Assembly: GCF_000016605.1 (NCBI RefSeq)
Contig: NC_009440.1
Span: 1,958,001-2,022,000, forward strand
Length of the DNA: 64,000 nucleotides
Direction: 5' to 3'
Source: Metallosphaera sedula DSM 5348
GTDB lineage: Archaea; Thermoproteota; Thermoprotei_A; Sulfolobales; Sulfolobaceae
A program made the position numbers and the translations under genes. Below are positions 7,962 through 17,510 of the stretch, piece after piece. Each line of letters opens with the position of its first letter. The first letter of the stretch is position 1. Below the pieces are notes generated by a model that was not told the origin of the DNA, did no database searches, and worked only from the letters and a program-made list of their open reading frames with translations.

Positions 7962-10018
7962 GAAACTTTCTTAAAGCACTCAGTCGCAGCCTCATAAATT
8001 AGGCCGCTTTTCTTCATGTCTGATATTATCTTTTCAGCGCTACTTTTCTCTATGCCTTCTCTTTCAGACTCTTTTATTATATCCTTAAGTTTAGCGCAAC
8101 CCTTATCATTGGATAACTGTTCGATAACCTCCATAATCTTGACCATTTTCTCCCTAGCGCTCTTCGGTTTCCCAGTCATTATTGTATCTATATCGAGCGA
8201 GCCAGACTCAACGTCAATCCCCACCTTTTCAAGGAATATTCTCATAATATTTATCGCCCTCTCTGCATCCTCCCTTGTGGCCTCTTGGCGTAAAGCCATC
8301 CTCGCGTAGGCCTCTGTAATCCTAATGAGTGCCTCTAACTGTCTTGGAGTAATGAGAATTGGTGAGCTAGGGTTTTCGCTACTTTTCCTTCTCATTTCCA
8401 CGTAAAAGTCTGCTAGGAGTTGCTTCGCTTCCTCATTCAACTTCGGGTTCACGAACTTCCTCGCAAAGGCTATGTACTTCTTTAGGTCTTCCACCGGAAT
8501 GAAGTTCCTTATCTCCTTCCCACCATGCATGTCCAGGATGTGGTTTGCCAGGTTCTGGTCCTCCGTTCCGGGCTTATCCACGAGTATGAAGATGAGGTCA
8601 AACCTGGAGAGGATAGTGGGCGGAAGCTCTATGTTTTCTGCAACGGCCCTCTCCTGGATATATCTTCCGAACTTGGGGTTTCCAGCTGCTATGATAGTGG
8701 CTCTGGCATTAAGCTTCGCTAATATTCCCGCCTTTGCGATGGAGACCGTCTGTTGTTCCATGGCCTCATGTATAGCTACCCTATCCTCTTCTCTCATCTT
8801 GTCTATCTCGTCTATCACCGCTATACCTCCATCGGCTAGGACCAGAGCACCGGCCTCCAGATAGTAGTCTCCAGTGTTTTTCTCCCTCACCACCGCCGCA
8901 GTGAGACCAGCTGCAGTGGCTCCCTTACCCGTGGTATAAACAGATCTTGGGGACACCCTAGCTGCGAACTGAAGAATCTGCGACTTCGCGGTGCCCGGAT
9001 CGCCTATAATGAGCACGTGTATGTCCCCCCTTGTCCTCGTTCCATCCTCCATAACTCTTGATACGCCACCGAACAAGGCTAGGGCTATAGCCTCCTTGAT
9101 TTCCCAATGATCGTAAATTGAGGGGGCGATGGAGGATATTATGGCTTCCCTTATCCAGGGATTTTTGGCCATATTCTCTATCTTTTTCCTATCCTCCTCC
9201 GTTATCTCAACCTCATCTAGTACCTTCTGGGATATCTCCACGTTAATTACCTTCAGGTAGATGTCGAAGATAGACCTGCTCCCCTTGCGGAGGAAGGAAT
9301 CCTGCTTTATCATTAGAATCCCGGTAAACCTGACCCTATCCCCCGGTCTCGCTGAGTCCACAAGGTCATCCTCAAATACTGCCTCCAATTGCCTAGGGAT
9401 CTGACCTGGAGGAACCTCCTCTGGCCTTTCTTGGATTATGACCCTCTGCCAGTCGGTCAACTCAGCCTTCTGAGGAATAATATCGAATTGGCCAGGTTTA
9501 CCGCATACTGGACACACAGAGGGCATCTTTATGGTTTCGTCCATTTCCTCGTCCTCTGGCCATCTGAATTCTGCGTTACACTCGGGATGGACATGCTTGA
9601 GGACTATCCTGTAGGCCCTCTCCTTAATTGGGGTCTGCTTGGTAAGTATACCTTCAACCACAACTATCTTATTTATCTCAGAACTTCTGATCCTGCGTAG
9701 TTCCACCAGTCTTGGAACATTTACAAGTCTCAGATGAACCCTCTGAACCTCAGTTACGAACTGTGGGTCTTGCTCCTCCAATAACTTGAGGATCCTGCCC
9801 TCCAGGATGGGCAGAGTTGATAGCGGACTGTTAATTATTTCTGTTGCCAACTTCTCATCAAATTGATAAATCTCATTGAAATCCACTACGAGGCTCCTTT
9901 TCCTAAATGCCAGTATCTCATTGATCTGTTGAAGGTATTTCAGGTTCCCGTCTCTATCCCTAGAGGTTCTGATAAATTCCTCCAGCCTTTCACCTAAATC
10001 AAACTGCTGAGTCTCCAT
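7958..10018 (-). CDS. mcm: Replicative DNA helicase MCM
   Basis: About 686 residues; the hexameric 3'-5' replicative helicase and core of the CMG complex. The N-terminal domain has a zinc site (numbering from the upstream GTG at 10027: His147, Cys150, Cys172, Cys175 in HPEC and CPVC). The AAA+ domain has Walker A GDPGTAKS (342-349), Walker B AVIDEID (403-409) and the Arg-finger segment LSRFD. A C-terminal winged helix ends the protein. It is closely alignable with Sulfolobus MCM along its length. I chose ATG at 10018; GTG at 10027 would add three residues. It overlaps the end of gins23 and is cotranscribed with it. Confidence 0.97.
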   Translation of the reverse strand: METQQFDLGERLEEFIRTSRDRDGNLKYLQQINEILAFRKRSLVVDFNEIYQFDEKLATEIINSPLSTLPILEGRILKLLEEQDPQFVTEVQRVHLRLVNVPRLVELRRIRSSEINKIVVVEGILTKQTPIKERAYRIVLKHVHPECNAEFRWPEDEEMDETIKMPSVCPVCGKPGQFDIIPQKAELTDWQRVIIQERPEEVPPGQIPRQLEAVFEDDLVDSARPGDRVRFTGILMIKQDSFLRKGSRSIFDIYLKVINVEISQKVLDEVEITEEDRKKIENMAKNPWIREAIISSIAPSIYDHWEIKEAIALALFGGVSRVMEDGTRTRGDIHVLIIGDPGTAKSQILQFAARVSPRSVYTTGKGATAAGLTAAVVREKNTGDYYLEAGALVLADGGIAVIDEIDKMREEDRVAIHEAMEQQTVSIAKAGILAKLNARATIIAAGNPKFGRYIQERAVAENIELPPTILSRFDLIFILVDKPGTEDQNLANHILDMHGGKEIRNFIPVEDLKKYIAFARKFVNPKLNEEAKQLLADFYVEMRRKSSENPSSPILITPRQLEALIRITEAYARMALRQEATREDAERAINIMRIFLEKVGIDVESGSLDIDTIMTGKPKSAREKMVKIMEVIEQLSNDKGCAKLKDIIKESEREGIEKSSAEKIISDMKKSGLIYEAATECFKKVS

Positions 10019-10544
10019 CACCCTCACCTATCAAGGTAAGTGAAAGTCTCAAATCTTGAAATACCAAATTTTCCTCTGGTGTCATCTTATTTATAAGGGT
10101 TTGGTCAAACACGTTGAGGCTGGCCAACTGGACTATCTTTCTAATCCTTAGTCTTTGTAGTTCGTTGACCATGTAGGACAGCCTCCTGTAGTTCTCCAGA
10201 TCGCTAGGGGAACTACTCCCTGAGAGTTTCTTGAGAGTATATCTCGCTCTCATGTAAAAGTCCCACGGGATTTGGACAAGGGATCCAGGCACAGTGGCGT
10301 TCTGCTTCTCTTGGTAAAGATATTTCGATATTTCCTCTATGGTAACTGGAATCTGAGATACATAACCTTCGGGCTCCAGAACCTCTATTAACCATGACGG
10401 TAACTCCGATTGACTTCCCTTCGCTAGTTTAACTTCCTCCATTCCAAGATCAATGGTAAAGGTGTCATCTAGAACCTCAACCCTTCTCTTCCAAGTCTTG
10501 ACAAGTCTTCCTAGAGCCCTGTACTTAGCCTTGATCAAACCCAC
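9999..10544 (-). CDS. gins23: GINS complex subunit Gins23
   Basis: 181 residues from GTG at 10544. GINS bridges MCM and the RecJ-like/Cdc45 factor in the replicative helicase complex. The beta-rich N-terminal part and the helical PGSLVQIPWDFYMRARYTLKKL segment match Gins23 of Sulfolobus, which sits directly upstream of mcm as here. The frame is open further upstream to 10760, but those residues overlap the divergent THUMP gene and the promoter, so I reject the longer form. The 3' end overlaps the mcm start. Confidence 0.85.
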   Translation of the reverse strand: MGLIKAKYRALGRLVKTWKRRVEVLDDTFTIDLGMEEVKLAKGSQSELPSWLIEVLEPEGYVSQIPVTIEEISKYLYQEKQNATVPGSLVQIPWDFYMRARYTLKKLSGSSSPSDLENYRRLSYMVNELQRLRIRKIVQLASLNVFDQTLINKMTPEENLVFQDLRLSLTLIGEGDGDSAV

Positions 10545-10570
10545 TACACTAATACATTTTGATGTGTATC

Positions 10571-10580
10571 CTTTAAAAGG
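10571..10580 (-). promoter_or_regulatory. TATA box of the gins23-mcm operon
   Basis: CCTTTTAAAG on the minus strand, 27-36 bases before the GTG at 10544. This spacing predicts a nearly leaderless mRNA and supports the GTG start for gins23. Confidence 0.55.
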
Positions 10581-10635
10581 AAGACAATATTTTACAGCGT
10601 GGACTTTGAACATAAACCGCTCCGTGGTGTAATTC

Positions 10636-11139
10636 ATGGACAAGTTTGAGCAGGTCAGGCTACTGATCACTACTGCCCCTAATAAGGGGAACAAGTGCAG
10701 GACCGATGTCCTAAACAGGCTAATCCCATATGACGTAGAGGTCAGAATTGAAGAACCCATAAAGAACGTGTTGCTGGTTTACTCGAAATTACCAAGCGTA
10801 CAGTGTTATGGGTTAGTCATGTCTGCTCCTCCAGCATGTGCTAGAAAAGTTTATCCTGTGGATCAAGTAACTAGGGCTGAGTATAGAGAAATTATCACCT
10901 CCTCCCTTGCCATGCTACAGGGGAAAGGCGGATCCGTGTATGTGGAATGTATTCTCAGATCTGGTAATCTAGATTGCAGAACCCTTCAGATGGCCTTGGG
11001 AGGATACTTAAGGGATAAGTTCAAAATAGATTCTAAAAATTTCAATCTGAAGCTATCCATTAATGTACTTGGGGAAATCTGTACCATATCGCTCCTCAGA
11101 AAGGATCAGGAGAAAGTTTCGGTTAAGTCTCTCAGCTAA
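10636..11139 (+). CDS. THUMP-domain protein, Tan1-like
   Basis: 167 residues. The start MDKFEQVRLLITTAPNKG resembles the N-terminus of archaeal Tan1-type proteins. The second half has the THUMP pattern: VYVECILRSG, then MALGGYLRDKF, then FNLKLSINVLGEICTISLL, used to bind tRNA. In eukaryotes Tan1 works with an acetyltransferase to make ac4C12 in tRNA; a similar role here is inference. It diverges from gins23, and the Orc1/Cdc6 gene follows after 33 bases. Confidence 0.7.
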   Translation: MDKFEQVRLLITTAPNKGNKCRTDVLNRLIPYDVEVRIEEPIKNVLLVYSKLPSVQCYGLVMSAPPACARKVYPVDQVTRAEYREIITSSLAMLQGKGGSVYVECILRSGNLDCRTLQMALGGYLRDKFKIDSKNFNLKLSINVLGEICTISLLRKDQEKVSVKSLS

Positions 11140-11172
11140 AATATAAGGTATAACCACTAATTTTAGGAATAG

Positions 11173-12426
11173 GTGAAAGTTACGACTAATCTCGAGGACA
11201 TTATAGAGAGTGGCCTATCTGGAAGCACTATCTTCAAGCAACAGAAGGTATTATCGCCAGATCACATACCTAGCCGACTTCCGCATAGGGAAGAGAAAAT
11301 CAAGGAGTTATCCCTAGCATTTAGGGAACTTACCACTAACATGGGTTCCACGTCAGTTAGAGTTGTAGTATCAGGCCCTACTGGTACCGGAAAAACCGTG
11401 ACTACCAAATCCTTCGGGGAAGCGCTCAAGAAAAGGTTAAATGAGAGAGGGTTGAGGCTTGAGTACATTCATGCTAACTGTCATAGTCAGAGGACGCTAT
11501 ACCTGTTAACCATGGAAATAGCCTCCCATCTAAAGTTACCAATTCCAGTTAGGGGCCTTTCGTCTCAGGAGGCTTTCAAGATTATTCATGATTACCTGGT
11601 AAAGAGGAACATTCATCTAATACTGACCCTCGATGAATTTGATTACTTGATAAATACCTCCTCCTATGAGGATATCTATTTCCTTGTGAGACTTTATGAT
11701 GAACTTTCCTCTGCATCTAGGCATATTAGCTATATCTTCATCATGAGGGATGAACAAAACCTGTACACGCTGGACAGGAGTATCAGGGATCACATTCTAC
11801 GAAACGTAATAAGACTTGAACCGTACAAGTCCAACGAACTGAAGGACATACTTATGGACAGAGTTAACGAAGCCTTTTACCCAAACGTGGTTCCAGACGA
11901 GACTGTGGAGTATATCTCCAACCTTTATGGTCACGACAAAGGTGGTAGTGGCAACGCTAGGCTAGCAATTGAGGCACTAGAGGTGGCAGGAAAGATAGCA
12001 GAGGCGAGGAACTCTCCCCTAGTCCTCATTGAGCACGTTAAGGAGGCTAACTCCAGGATAAATGTGGAGGCAGGTGAGATTCTGGACGAAATTCCCTTAC
12101 TCGACTTGCACCTCCTTATCATGTTAAAAGCTTTGATAAATTTACATAATAGATTGAAAGTGGATTCAGTCCCAATAGGTAAACTGGAAAAGGAGTACGC
12201 AGAGTTGTGTGCGGAACTTGGGGAAGAACCCAGGAGACACACGCAGATATACGAATATGTGAGGAGAATGAAACTAATGGGGATCCTAGAAACCCAGCAG
12301 AGTGGGAAGGGAATGAGGGGAAGAACCACGCTAATCTCCCTTTCAGTTCCCATAACCCAGGATTTTGAGGATCTAATAACGAAGAACCTGAGGATGAAAC
12401 TTGATAACAGAGAGGAGCCTGTATAG
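11173..12426 (+). CDS. cdc6-2: Orc1/Cdc6-family replication initiator, Cdc6-2 type
   Basis: 417 residues: an AAA+ ATPase with a C-terminal winged helix. Walker A is GPTGTGKT at 68-75, Walker B LILTLDEFDY near 150-160, and the sensor 2 region contains GSGNARLAIEAL. The winged helix spans about 320-400 (RRHTQIYEYVRRMKLMGILE). Sulfolobus has three paralogs; the one next to gins23-mcm is Cdc6-2, thought to regulate rather than fire the main origins, and context points to this one. The start is GTG at 11173. The next gene overlaps its 3' end by 26 bases. Confidence 0.9.
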   Translation: MKVTTNLEDIIESGLSGSTIFKQQKVLSPDHIPSRLPHREEKIKELSLAFRELTTNMGSTSVRVVVSGPTGTGKTVTTKSFGEALKKRLNERGLRLEYIHANCHSQRTLYLLTMEIASHLKLPIPVRGLSSQEAFKIIHDYLVKRNIHLILTLDEFDYLINTSSYEDIYFLVRLYDELSSASRHISYIFIMRDEQNLYTLDRSIRDHILRNVIRLEPYKSNELKDILMDRVNEAFYPNVVPDETVEYISNLYGHDKGGSGNARLAIEALEVAGKIAEARNSPLVLIEHVKEANSRINVEAGEILDEIPLLDLHLLIMLKALINLHNRLKVDSVPIGKLEKEYAELCAELGEEPRRHTQIYEYVRRMKLMGILETQQSGKGMRGRTTLISLSVPITQDFEDLITKNLRMKLDNREEPV

Positions 12427-12655
12427 ATTAAGGATACTCTCGACGCTCCTCAAGGAGGGTGAAATTCCAATTAGTCTCGTGGCTAGGGAATCAAGGCTAA
12501 GATTTGACATAGCTAAGAGGGAAATAGCGGAGATGGAGAGGAAAGGGCTAGTGGAGATCCTTGATTCAGGAAGGGTTAAGCTAGTGAGAATAAACATGAC
12601 CAATCGAAAGGTTATAATATTGAGGAATCTAATTGAAGAGCTTGAGGACCTTTGA
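12401..12655 (+). CDS. Small winged-helix DNA-binding protein
   Basis: 84 residues from TTG at 12401, inside the end of cdc6-2. The sequence reads as a winged helix: LRILSTLLKEG, then ISLVARESRLRFDIAKREIAEMERKGLV (helix 2 and recognition helix), then the wing EILDSGRVKLVRI. It is probably a regulator, or a helper of the Cdc6-2 protein whose gene it overlaps. The next start (moaC) has a good Shine-Dalgarno sequence just after this gene. No effector domain is present, so the target is unknown. Confidence 0.7.
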   Translation: MITERSLYRLRILSTLLKEGEIPISLVARESRLRFDIAKREIAEMERKGLVEILDSGRVKLVRINMTNRKVIILRNLIEELEDL

Positions 12656-12656
12656 A

Positions 12657-12661
12657 GGAGG
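12657..12661 (+). promoter_or_regulatory. Shine-Dalgarno site that fixes the moaC start
   Basis: GGAGG at 12657-12661 lies 5 bases before ATG at 12667 and favours that start over the in-frame TTG at 12652. Internal operon genes in Sulfolobales use such sites, whereas first genes are mostly leaderless. Confidence 0.6.
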
Positions 12662-12666
12662 CCATA

Positions 12667-13095
12667 ATGGTAGATATCTCCAACAAGGAAGTTGTGTTAA
12701 GGGAGGCTTTAGCTGAGGGTTTCATTAAACTTAGGCCAGAGACTATCCAGCTCGTTAGGGAGGGTAAGATAGAGAAGGGAGACGTCATCACGATAGCCAA
12801 GACTGCGGGAATTCTAGCAGCCAAGAGGACACCCGATCTACTACCATTATGCCATCCTATACCCCTGGAAAAGGTTGAAATGGAGGTCCTTGTGGAAGAT
12901 GAGGGAATTAGGGTGAGGAGTAAGGTTATGGCTCACTACAAAACCGGTGTGGAAATGGAGGCTCTAACCTCAGTTTCCGTTGCCCTGCTGACCATCTGGG
13001 ATATGGTTAAGAAGTACGAGAAGGATGAGAGGGGCCAGTATCCGTCTACCACTATAACTGACGTCAAAGTGATCAATAAAATCAAGGTTTCTTAG
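12667..13095 (+). CDS. moaC: Cyclic pyranopterin monophosphate synthase
   Basis: 142 residues from ATG at 12667. MoaC, with MoaA, turns GTP into cyclic pyranopterin monophosphate, the first step of molybdenum/tungsten cofactor synthesis. Family signatures are [14 protein letters not shown] at the start, [25 protein letters not shown] with the conserved Lys, His and Cys, then [22 protein letters not shown], and the C-terminal Lys-rich end. It is last in the cdc6-2, winged-helix, moaC run. Its 3' end overlaps rfcL on the opposite strand by 14 bases. Confidence 0.95.
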   Translation: MVDISNKEVVLREALAEGFIKLRPETIQLVREGKIEKGDVITIAKTAGILAAKRTPDLLPLCHPIPLEKVEMEVLVEDEGIRVRSKVMAHYKTGVEMEALTSVSVALLTIWDMVKKYEKDERGQYPSTTITDVKVINKIKVS

Positions 13096-14413
13096 ACCTG
13101 GATTTAGAGGTCGTTCTAGACCTAGAAGTTCTCTCAGAGGGCTGTGCAGTAGATCCAGTTTCCTTCAAGGCCACATCCCTTACCTGTGAGGACTGAATGA
13201 ACTCAATCTCCTCTGGACTAAGATCTAGGTTCTTCGCCAGCTCATCCAAGTCCTTTGATGTCATGATAAGGAAGAACGGGAACACGTCGTTGTAAATTTT
13301 AGTCGAAGAGGAATGTAGGTGGAATCCTATCTTCTTGATTATCTGATCCCTAGTATCCCTAGTCCTCTTAGATTTGTACAATTGCTGTACTAGGGTAGGG
13401 AATTGGTACTTCTTCCACTTCGCTTTCCACGAGGGACTCTTCTTCTCCACTTCGGCCATTGCAACACCTGGACCCATAAGGTCAAAGGTGTAACTTAGCA
13501 TATCCCAGCTGGAAAGCTTGGCCCTTGTGAGGAAGATAGATGCCCTAGCTAGGGCGTCGTAACCTCTCCATATATCATTTAACATTTCATACTGAATCGG
13601 TATGTTCTCGGATAACCATCTCATTAGAAGATCATATTCGACCTGGGAGTTAGACACTGCCTGCTTGGCCTGCCAACCATATCTTGCCCAAAACACGCTC
13701 CTGACAGTCTCAAAGGGATCTAGCTCCCTCTCCTTTCTTCTTACTAGCTCACTTACCAGCTTTTCCGTGACCTCTCCATATCCCTCAGCAATGGATTGAA
13801 GGAAATTTATTGCGTATCTAGAGTCGCCGTCTGAGGCCTCTATGATCTGATCCAACGCGTTATCCTCGCACTTAATTTTCTCGCCAGAGCAGATTTTTTT
13901 GAGTAATCTCCTCATAGCGATCTTCCCAAGTTTTTTTACCTCAATCATCTTCACCGCATTTCTAAGATCACGTAGATTCGGATTCCATGGATCGTTAGCA
14001 GCCATCAATATGGGATACTTCGTGTTCTTAATTATCTCTAGAATTGCTGATACTGCTCCGTAGTCTTGCTTTGGTTGAATTCCATCCACTTCATCGAGAA
14101 AGATTAGCTTTCCCCTAATTCCAAAGAGAGAACCACTAATTGAAGCCCGCTCCACTATTGCCCTAAGTGAGGTCAAGTTTCTGGTATCGCTGGCATTGGT
14201 CTCCACGAGCTCAAGTTTGTAGGTATTGGCCAACGCTATAGCCAAGGAGGTTTTCCCGGTCCCAGGAGGACCATATAACATTACTGCCGTGGAGGAGGGA
14301 GATCCCTTAAGCCAAGAATCTATCCAAGACCTCAACTCGTCCTTTACGTCCTCCTGATTCTCCACGTCATCTAGGGTCTTTGGTCTGTACTTAACCACCC
14401 AGGGAACGGTCAT
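13082..14413 (-). CDS. rfcL: Replication factor C large subunit
   Basis: 443 residues. RfcL joins four RfcS subunits to load the PCNA clamp. The N-terminal [18 protein letters not shown] is the RFC box; Walker A is [11 protein letters not shown] near 46-56 and Walker [11 protein letters not shown] near 105-114. The C-terminal part is the collar domain, ending in a Ser/Arg/Lys-rich tail ([14 protein letters not shown]). Its ATG overlaps the rfcS stop by 4 bases, so the two are coupled. The 3' end overlaps moaC. Confidence 0.95.
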   Translation of the reverse strand: MTVPWVVKYRPKTLDDVENQEDVKDELRSWIDSWLKGSPSSTAVMLYGPPGTGKTSLAIALANTYKLELVETNASDTRNLTSLRAIVERASISGSLFGIRGKLIFLDEVDGIQPKQDYGAVSAILEIIKNTKYPILMAANDPWNPNLRDLRNAVKMIEVKKLGKIAMRRLLKKICSGEKIKCEDNALDQIIEASDGDSRYAINFLQSIAEGYGEVTEKLVSELVRRKERELDPFETVRSVFWARYGWQAKQAVSNSQVEYDLLMRWLSENIPIQYEMLNDIWRGYDALARASIFLTRAKLSSWDMLSYTFDLMGPGVAMAEVEKKSPSWKAKWKKYQFPTLVQQLYKSKRTRDTRDQIIKKIGFHLHSSSTKIYNDVFPFFLIMTSKDLDELAKNLDLSPEEIEFIQSSQVRDVALKETGSTAQPSERTSRSRTTSKSRSKKP

Positions 14414-15390
14414 TTCTTCTCGCCTAAATACTTCTGACCTAGAAGGGCCAGTTTTGCCAGCATTGCAGACAGTTGTATTTCGTCATCTGCCCCCTCTATT
14501 ATCCTGAACTCAACCTCCCCTATGTAATCCGTCAGCAAAACCCTGAGCTCTTCTGGTATTTGATACTCATTTGAGAATATATCTCTGTGAACCTGTTTAA
14601 CAATATCCTCTCCAGAGAGACCGTAATTGATAATCAAGGAGAGTAACTTCGACCTAGCGTCCATGAATCTACCTTGAAGTGCCAGCTTCACCATGTCCCT
14701 AACTTCCTTAGGCTGGGCCAGTCCCAGTACCTTGAAGACTGCCTCCTGCGTCACCTTGCCGTAGGCTGAGGCTGCCTGAAGCACGTTGATTGCCTTTCTC
14801 ATGTCCCCATTGGTCACATCATATATCACGTCAAGCGCCTTAGGATCGTATTGTACCCCCTCCTGCTTCATGATGAATTCTAGCCTTGATATTACGTCCT
14901 CCTTTTTGAGTGGGTAGAACCTAAAGAGAGCGGTACGGGACTGGATCGGATCTATAATCTTACTCAGGTAGTTACAGGCAAGTATGAACCTGGTGGTCTC
15001 GGTGTAGAGCTCCATGGTTCTCCTCAATGCCTGTTGCGCATCCGCAGTCATGTTATCAGCCTCGTCCAGTAACACGGTCTTGAAGGGAACGCTACCCGGG
15101 GTCACTGTTCTTGCGAACTCCTTTACCTTATTTCTGATCACGTCTATACCCCTCTCATCACTGGCGTTCAGCTCGAGAAGATATTGCTCATAGTTCTCGC
15201 CATATAGGTCATGAACCAACGCCAAGGCTGAGGTAGTTTTACCTGTCCCTGGAGGTCCAGCAAACAGCAAGTGAGGCATGTTCTTTTCCTTAACGAAGTG
15301 TTTCAGACGCTCCACGATGTCCCTTTGGTTCACGATATCATCTAAACTTCTAGGCCTGTACTTTTCGGCCCATAATATTTCATCCATCAT
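14410..15390 (-). CDS. rfcS: Replication factor C small subunit
   Basis: 326 residues, the small subunit of the sliding-clamp loader. Motifs in order: RFC box [17 protein letters not shown], Walker [12 protein letters not shown] near 46, Walker [10 protein letters not shown] near 108, and the SRC-type segment near 150 ([14 protein letters not shown]) with the arginine finger. Length is normal. It is the first gene of the rfcS-rfcL pair. An in-frame ATG at 15387 sits one codon after the reported ATG and is an equally possible start. Confidence 0.96.
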   Translation of the reverse strand: MMDEILWAEKYRPRSLDDIVNQRDIVERLKHFVKEKNMPHLLFAGPPGTGKTTSALALVHDLYGENYEQYLLELNASDERGIDVIRNKVKEFARTVTPGSVPFKTVLLDEADNMTADAQQALRRTMELYTETTRFILACNYLSKIIDPIQSRTALFRFYPLKKEDVISRLEFIMKQEGVQYDPKALDVIYDVTNGDMRKAINVLQAASAYGKVTQEAVFKVLGLAQPKEVRDMVKLALQGRFMDARSKLLSLIINYGLSGEDIVKQVHRDIFSNEYQIPEELRVLLTDYIGEVEFRIIEGADDEIQLSAMLAKLALLGQKYLGEKK

Positions 15391-15445
15391 TATCAGTTGT
15401 AAAATAGGAAGAGCATTATTAAAAAACCGGTTTCCCGCCTTGTAG

Positions 15446-15898
15446 CTAGTCCCTCCTGTATTTACCCATTAAATTACCCACAGCTATAACATGTCCCTCC
15501 ATAGCGTCCCTTAGCTCCTCTGCCGACACCCTCTTCAGTGCCCTAAGCGAGAGTTCCGTATTTAAAGCATAGACGTTGAAGTAATATCTATGATATCCAT
15601 GTCCCTTAGGGGGACATGGGCCGTTATACCCAATCTTTCCGAAATCATTGAGGCCTTGGAGACCGTATTGAGTTTTCTCTCTCTTCTCTATTCCCTCTGG
15701 AAGCTCATTGACCTTCACGTTATAGATTACCCAGTGGACGAAGGTACCACCGGGTGCATCGGGGTCCTCAACTATGATGGCATAGGTAACCGAGCCAGGC
15801 ACCCTCTCCCACTTAAGAGGCGGAGATACGTCTTTACCCTCGCACGTATACTGAAGCGGAATAACTTCCTCGTTCTTGAAGACTGAACTAACAAGCAT
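15446..15898 (-). CDS. YbhB/YbcL-type PEBP (Raf-kinase-inhibitor-like) protein
   Basis: 150 residues, cytoplasmic. The PEBP signature is clear: the short VIPLQYTCEGKDVSPPLKW, then DPDAPGGTFVHWVIYNV, then PPKGHGYHRYYFNVYAL, with the Asp and His residues that form the anion pocket. Archaeal members may bind phosphorylated small molecules; the substrate is unknown. It lies between the RFC genes and the proteasome subunit on the same strand with 31 bases to the latter. Confidence 0.9.
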   Translation of the reverse strand: MLVSSVFKNEEVIPLQYTCEGKDVSPPLKWERVPGSVTYAIIVEDPDAPGGTFVHWVIYNVKVNELPEGIEKREKTQYGLQGLNDFGKIGYNGPCPPKGHGYHRYYFNVYALNTELSLRALKRVSAEELRDAMEGHVIAVGNLMGKYRRD

Positions 15899-15929
15899 GA
15901 AATAAAGTAAGCTTCAATGTATAAAATCT

Positions 15930-16583
15930 TTACATTGCTTCCTTCCTGTTAGGATAAATCTCCCTTTCCACGTGGCCCTCTTTCGTTATCTTCGTCACAA
16001 TTACCCCTGTCCCTGTGAAGGAATCCCTCTTAATTGCTGACATAACAGCCCTTGCTGCCAGATCCATAGCCTGGTCGCCCGTGAGATCAGGACTATAGCC
16101 ATCCTCTAATACGCCCATGGCCACTGGAGAACCTGAACCCGTTGCAACATATGTCTCCTCTGTCATGTCCCCTAGGTAGTCGAGATTGAATAGCCTGGGT
16201 TGGGTATCATAGCCTCCCATGAGTATCTGGACCAGATATGGGAAGTACTTGTTCTGGGATAGGATGTTTGTGAGATAAGTAGCTAGGGACTTGACGGTCA
16301 CTGGTCTATTCCCTGAAATAAGGTTATAGTGGTATATATTCTTCATGTAATTATAGATAAATTGTAGATCTGCAACACTACCCGCGGTAGTCATCCCAAT
16401 GCGGTCATCAATGTACACTATTTTTCTGACCATCTTGTTGGCAACAAAAAACCCTGCACTGGCTCTCCTGTCGGCAGCCAGGATAACGGCATCCTTAACC
16501 ACTAAACCCACAGTGGTAGTGCCCTTGAGGATCTTGATCTTATCCTTTGAGGGTCTGCTCTCAAATTCTCCAAAACCTTCCAT
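15930..16583 (-). CDS. psmB: Proteasome beta subunit, catalytic type
   Basis: 217 residues. After a 21-residue propeptide ending in ILKG, the mature protein begins with Thr22 (TTTVGL), the N-terminal nucleophile. The active-site Asp lies in AADRRAS and the Lys in [13 protein letters not shown] with the later Asp completes the site. Sulfolobales have two beta subunits; the intact Thr/Asp/Lys set makes this a catalytic one, and the position beside rfc genes suggests the PsmB2-type locus (recalled). It is the most upstream gene of this minus-strand run. Confidence 0.95.
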
Positions 16584-16804
16584 CTTGCTCAGAATCTATT
16601 TGATAGGCCCCGTATTTGAAACTTTGTTTAACTCTCACGCGAGTTGCAGTCAGATTCTAGGAAGCTTAGCCCTTACCTCATGACTCCTCGCTGTATTACC
16701 TTCCTGATACTTGCGTTTGATCCGGTACATCGTGCCAAATATCACTTAATTGTACAGCCAAAATGAAGAAAAGTTTTATAGTGTAATTGGGATTCACATA
16801 GCAT

Positions 16805-17203
16805 ATGGAGAGCTTAACAGGGACTAGGCGAAAGATATACTACTATCTTGTGAAGCAGAAGGATCCTGTCCCTCTGAGGAAAATTCAGAGGGAACTTAAA
16901 TTAAGCTCTCCGTCACTCGCTTTATATCACCTGAAGAAACTGGAGGAGAACGGTCTGGTCAAAGAGACAGATGATGGCTACGTGGTTACTAAGCTAATCC
17001 TAGGAGATTTCGTCAAATTAATGAACGTGCTTATTCCCAGGTCGGCGTTTATGGCTTCGTTCCTTATTGCGTCCCTGATACTGCTTTGGGTCATTAACAT
17101 GATAAACCCGTATTCCGTCACCCTTTTCTCCTCTATTGTTATTGCGATTCCTGCTGGTATTTTTATCATTGATGTTGTAAGAAAATACAATGAAATAAGA
17201 TAA
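16805..17203 (+). CDS. Membrane-anchored winged-helix regulator
   Basis: 132 residues. The N-terminal 70 residues form an ArsR/MarR-like winged helix (RKIYYYLVKQKDPVPLRKIQRELK, then SLALYHLKKLEENGLV and wing ETDDGYVVTK). The C-terminal half has two membrane helices (about 82-98 and 105-125) and a short basic tail. Proteins of this layout are common in Sulfolobales and may sense membrane signals. A TATA-like AAGTTTTATAG lies about 35 bases before ATG 16805. Target genes are unknown. Confidence 0.75.
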   Translation: MESLTGTRRKIYYYLVKQKDPVPLRKIQRELKLSSPSLALYHLKKLEENGLVKETDDGYVVTKLILGDFVKLMNVLIPRSAFMASFLIASLILLWVINMINPYSVTLFSSIVIAIPAGIFIIDVVRKYNEIR

Positions 17204-17222
17204 TAGCGATTATTTCCCTTAC

Positions 17223-17510
17223 TTAATATCTAACTAGATAATAATATAGCAGAGACATTGAAAGGGCATCAATGATTGACATAGTTAGCGAAGGATATAC
17301 GTAAAGAGGATCTTTGTCATGGCTCCACATGAAGAAAGAGAATGAATAAGTTATTCCTTGGGCAGTAAATAACACTGCCAACACGGTTAGTATCACAGAT
17401 ATCTTTCCTCCAAAACTCATCCTAAGTCGGCTGAACTCGACTAGAGTAAGAACGGAGAGTATAGCGGCAAATATTGAAAGTCCAATAGTTATATACCAAA
17501 CTTCAAACAT
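17223..17510 (-). CDS. Small three-helix membrane protein, unknown function
   Basis: 95 residues with three hydrophobic segments (about 5-26, 36-60 and 75-95) and a short loop containing MWSHDKDPLYVYP. No family is recognised. It converges with the membrane-anchored regulator with a gap of only 19 bases, so they may share a terminator region but not an operon. Confidence 0.6.
   Translation of the reverse strand: MFEVWYITIGLSIFAAILSVLTLVEFSRLRMSFGGKISVILTVLAVLFTAQGITYSFSFFMWSHDKDPLYVYPSLTMSIIDALSMSLLYYYLVRY

Noticed and set aside
8472-8864. 130-residue plus-strand ORF inside mcm
   Set aside because: It is antisense to the conserved AAA+ part of MCM and has low-complexity Ser-rich composition typical of a shadow frame.
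10545-10760. N-terminal extension of the gins23 frame up to 10760
   Set aside because: It runs through the TATA box and overlaps the divergent THUMP gene; GTG 10544 fits Gins23 length and promoter spacing.
11140-11172. Replication origin next to cdc6-2
   Set aside because: Only a 33-base spacer with no origin-recognition repeats or long AT-rich tract. In Sulfolobus this paralog is not at an origin.
16584-16804. ncRNA upstream of the membrane-anchored regulator
   Set aside because: A short GCGAG-type inverted stretch was seen, but no C/D boxes and no clear promoter before it.
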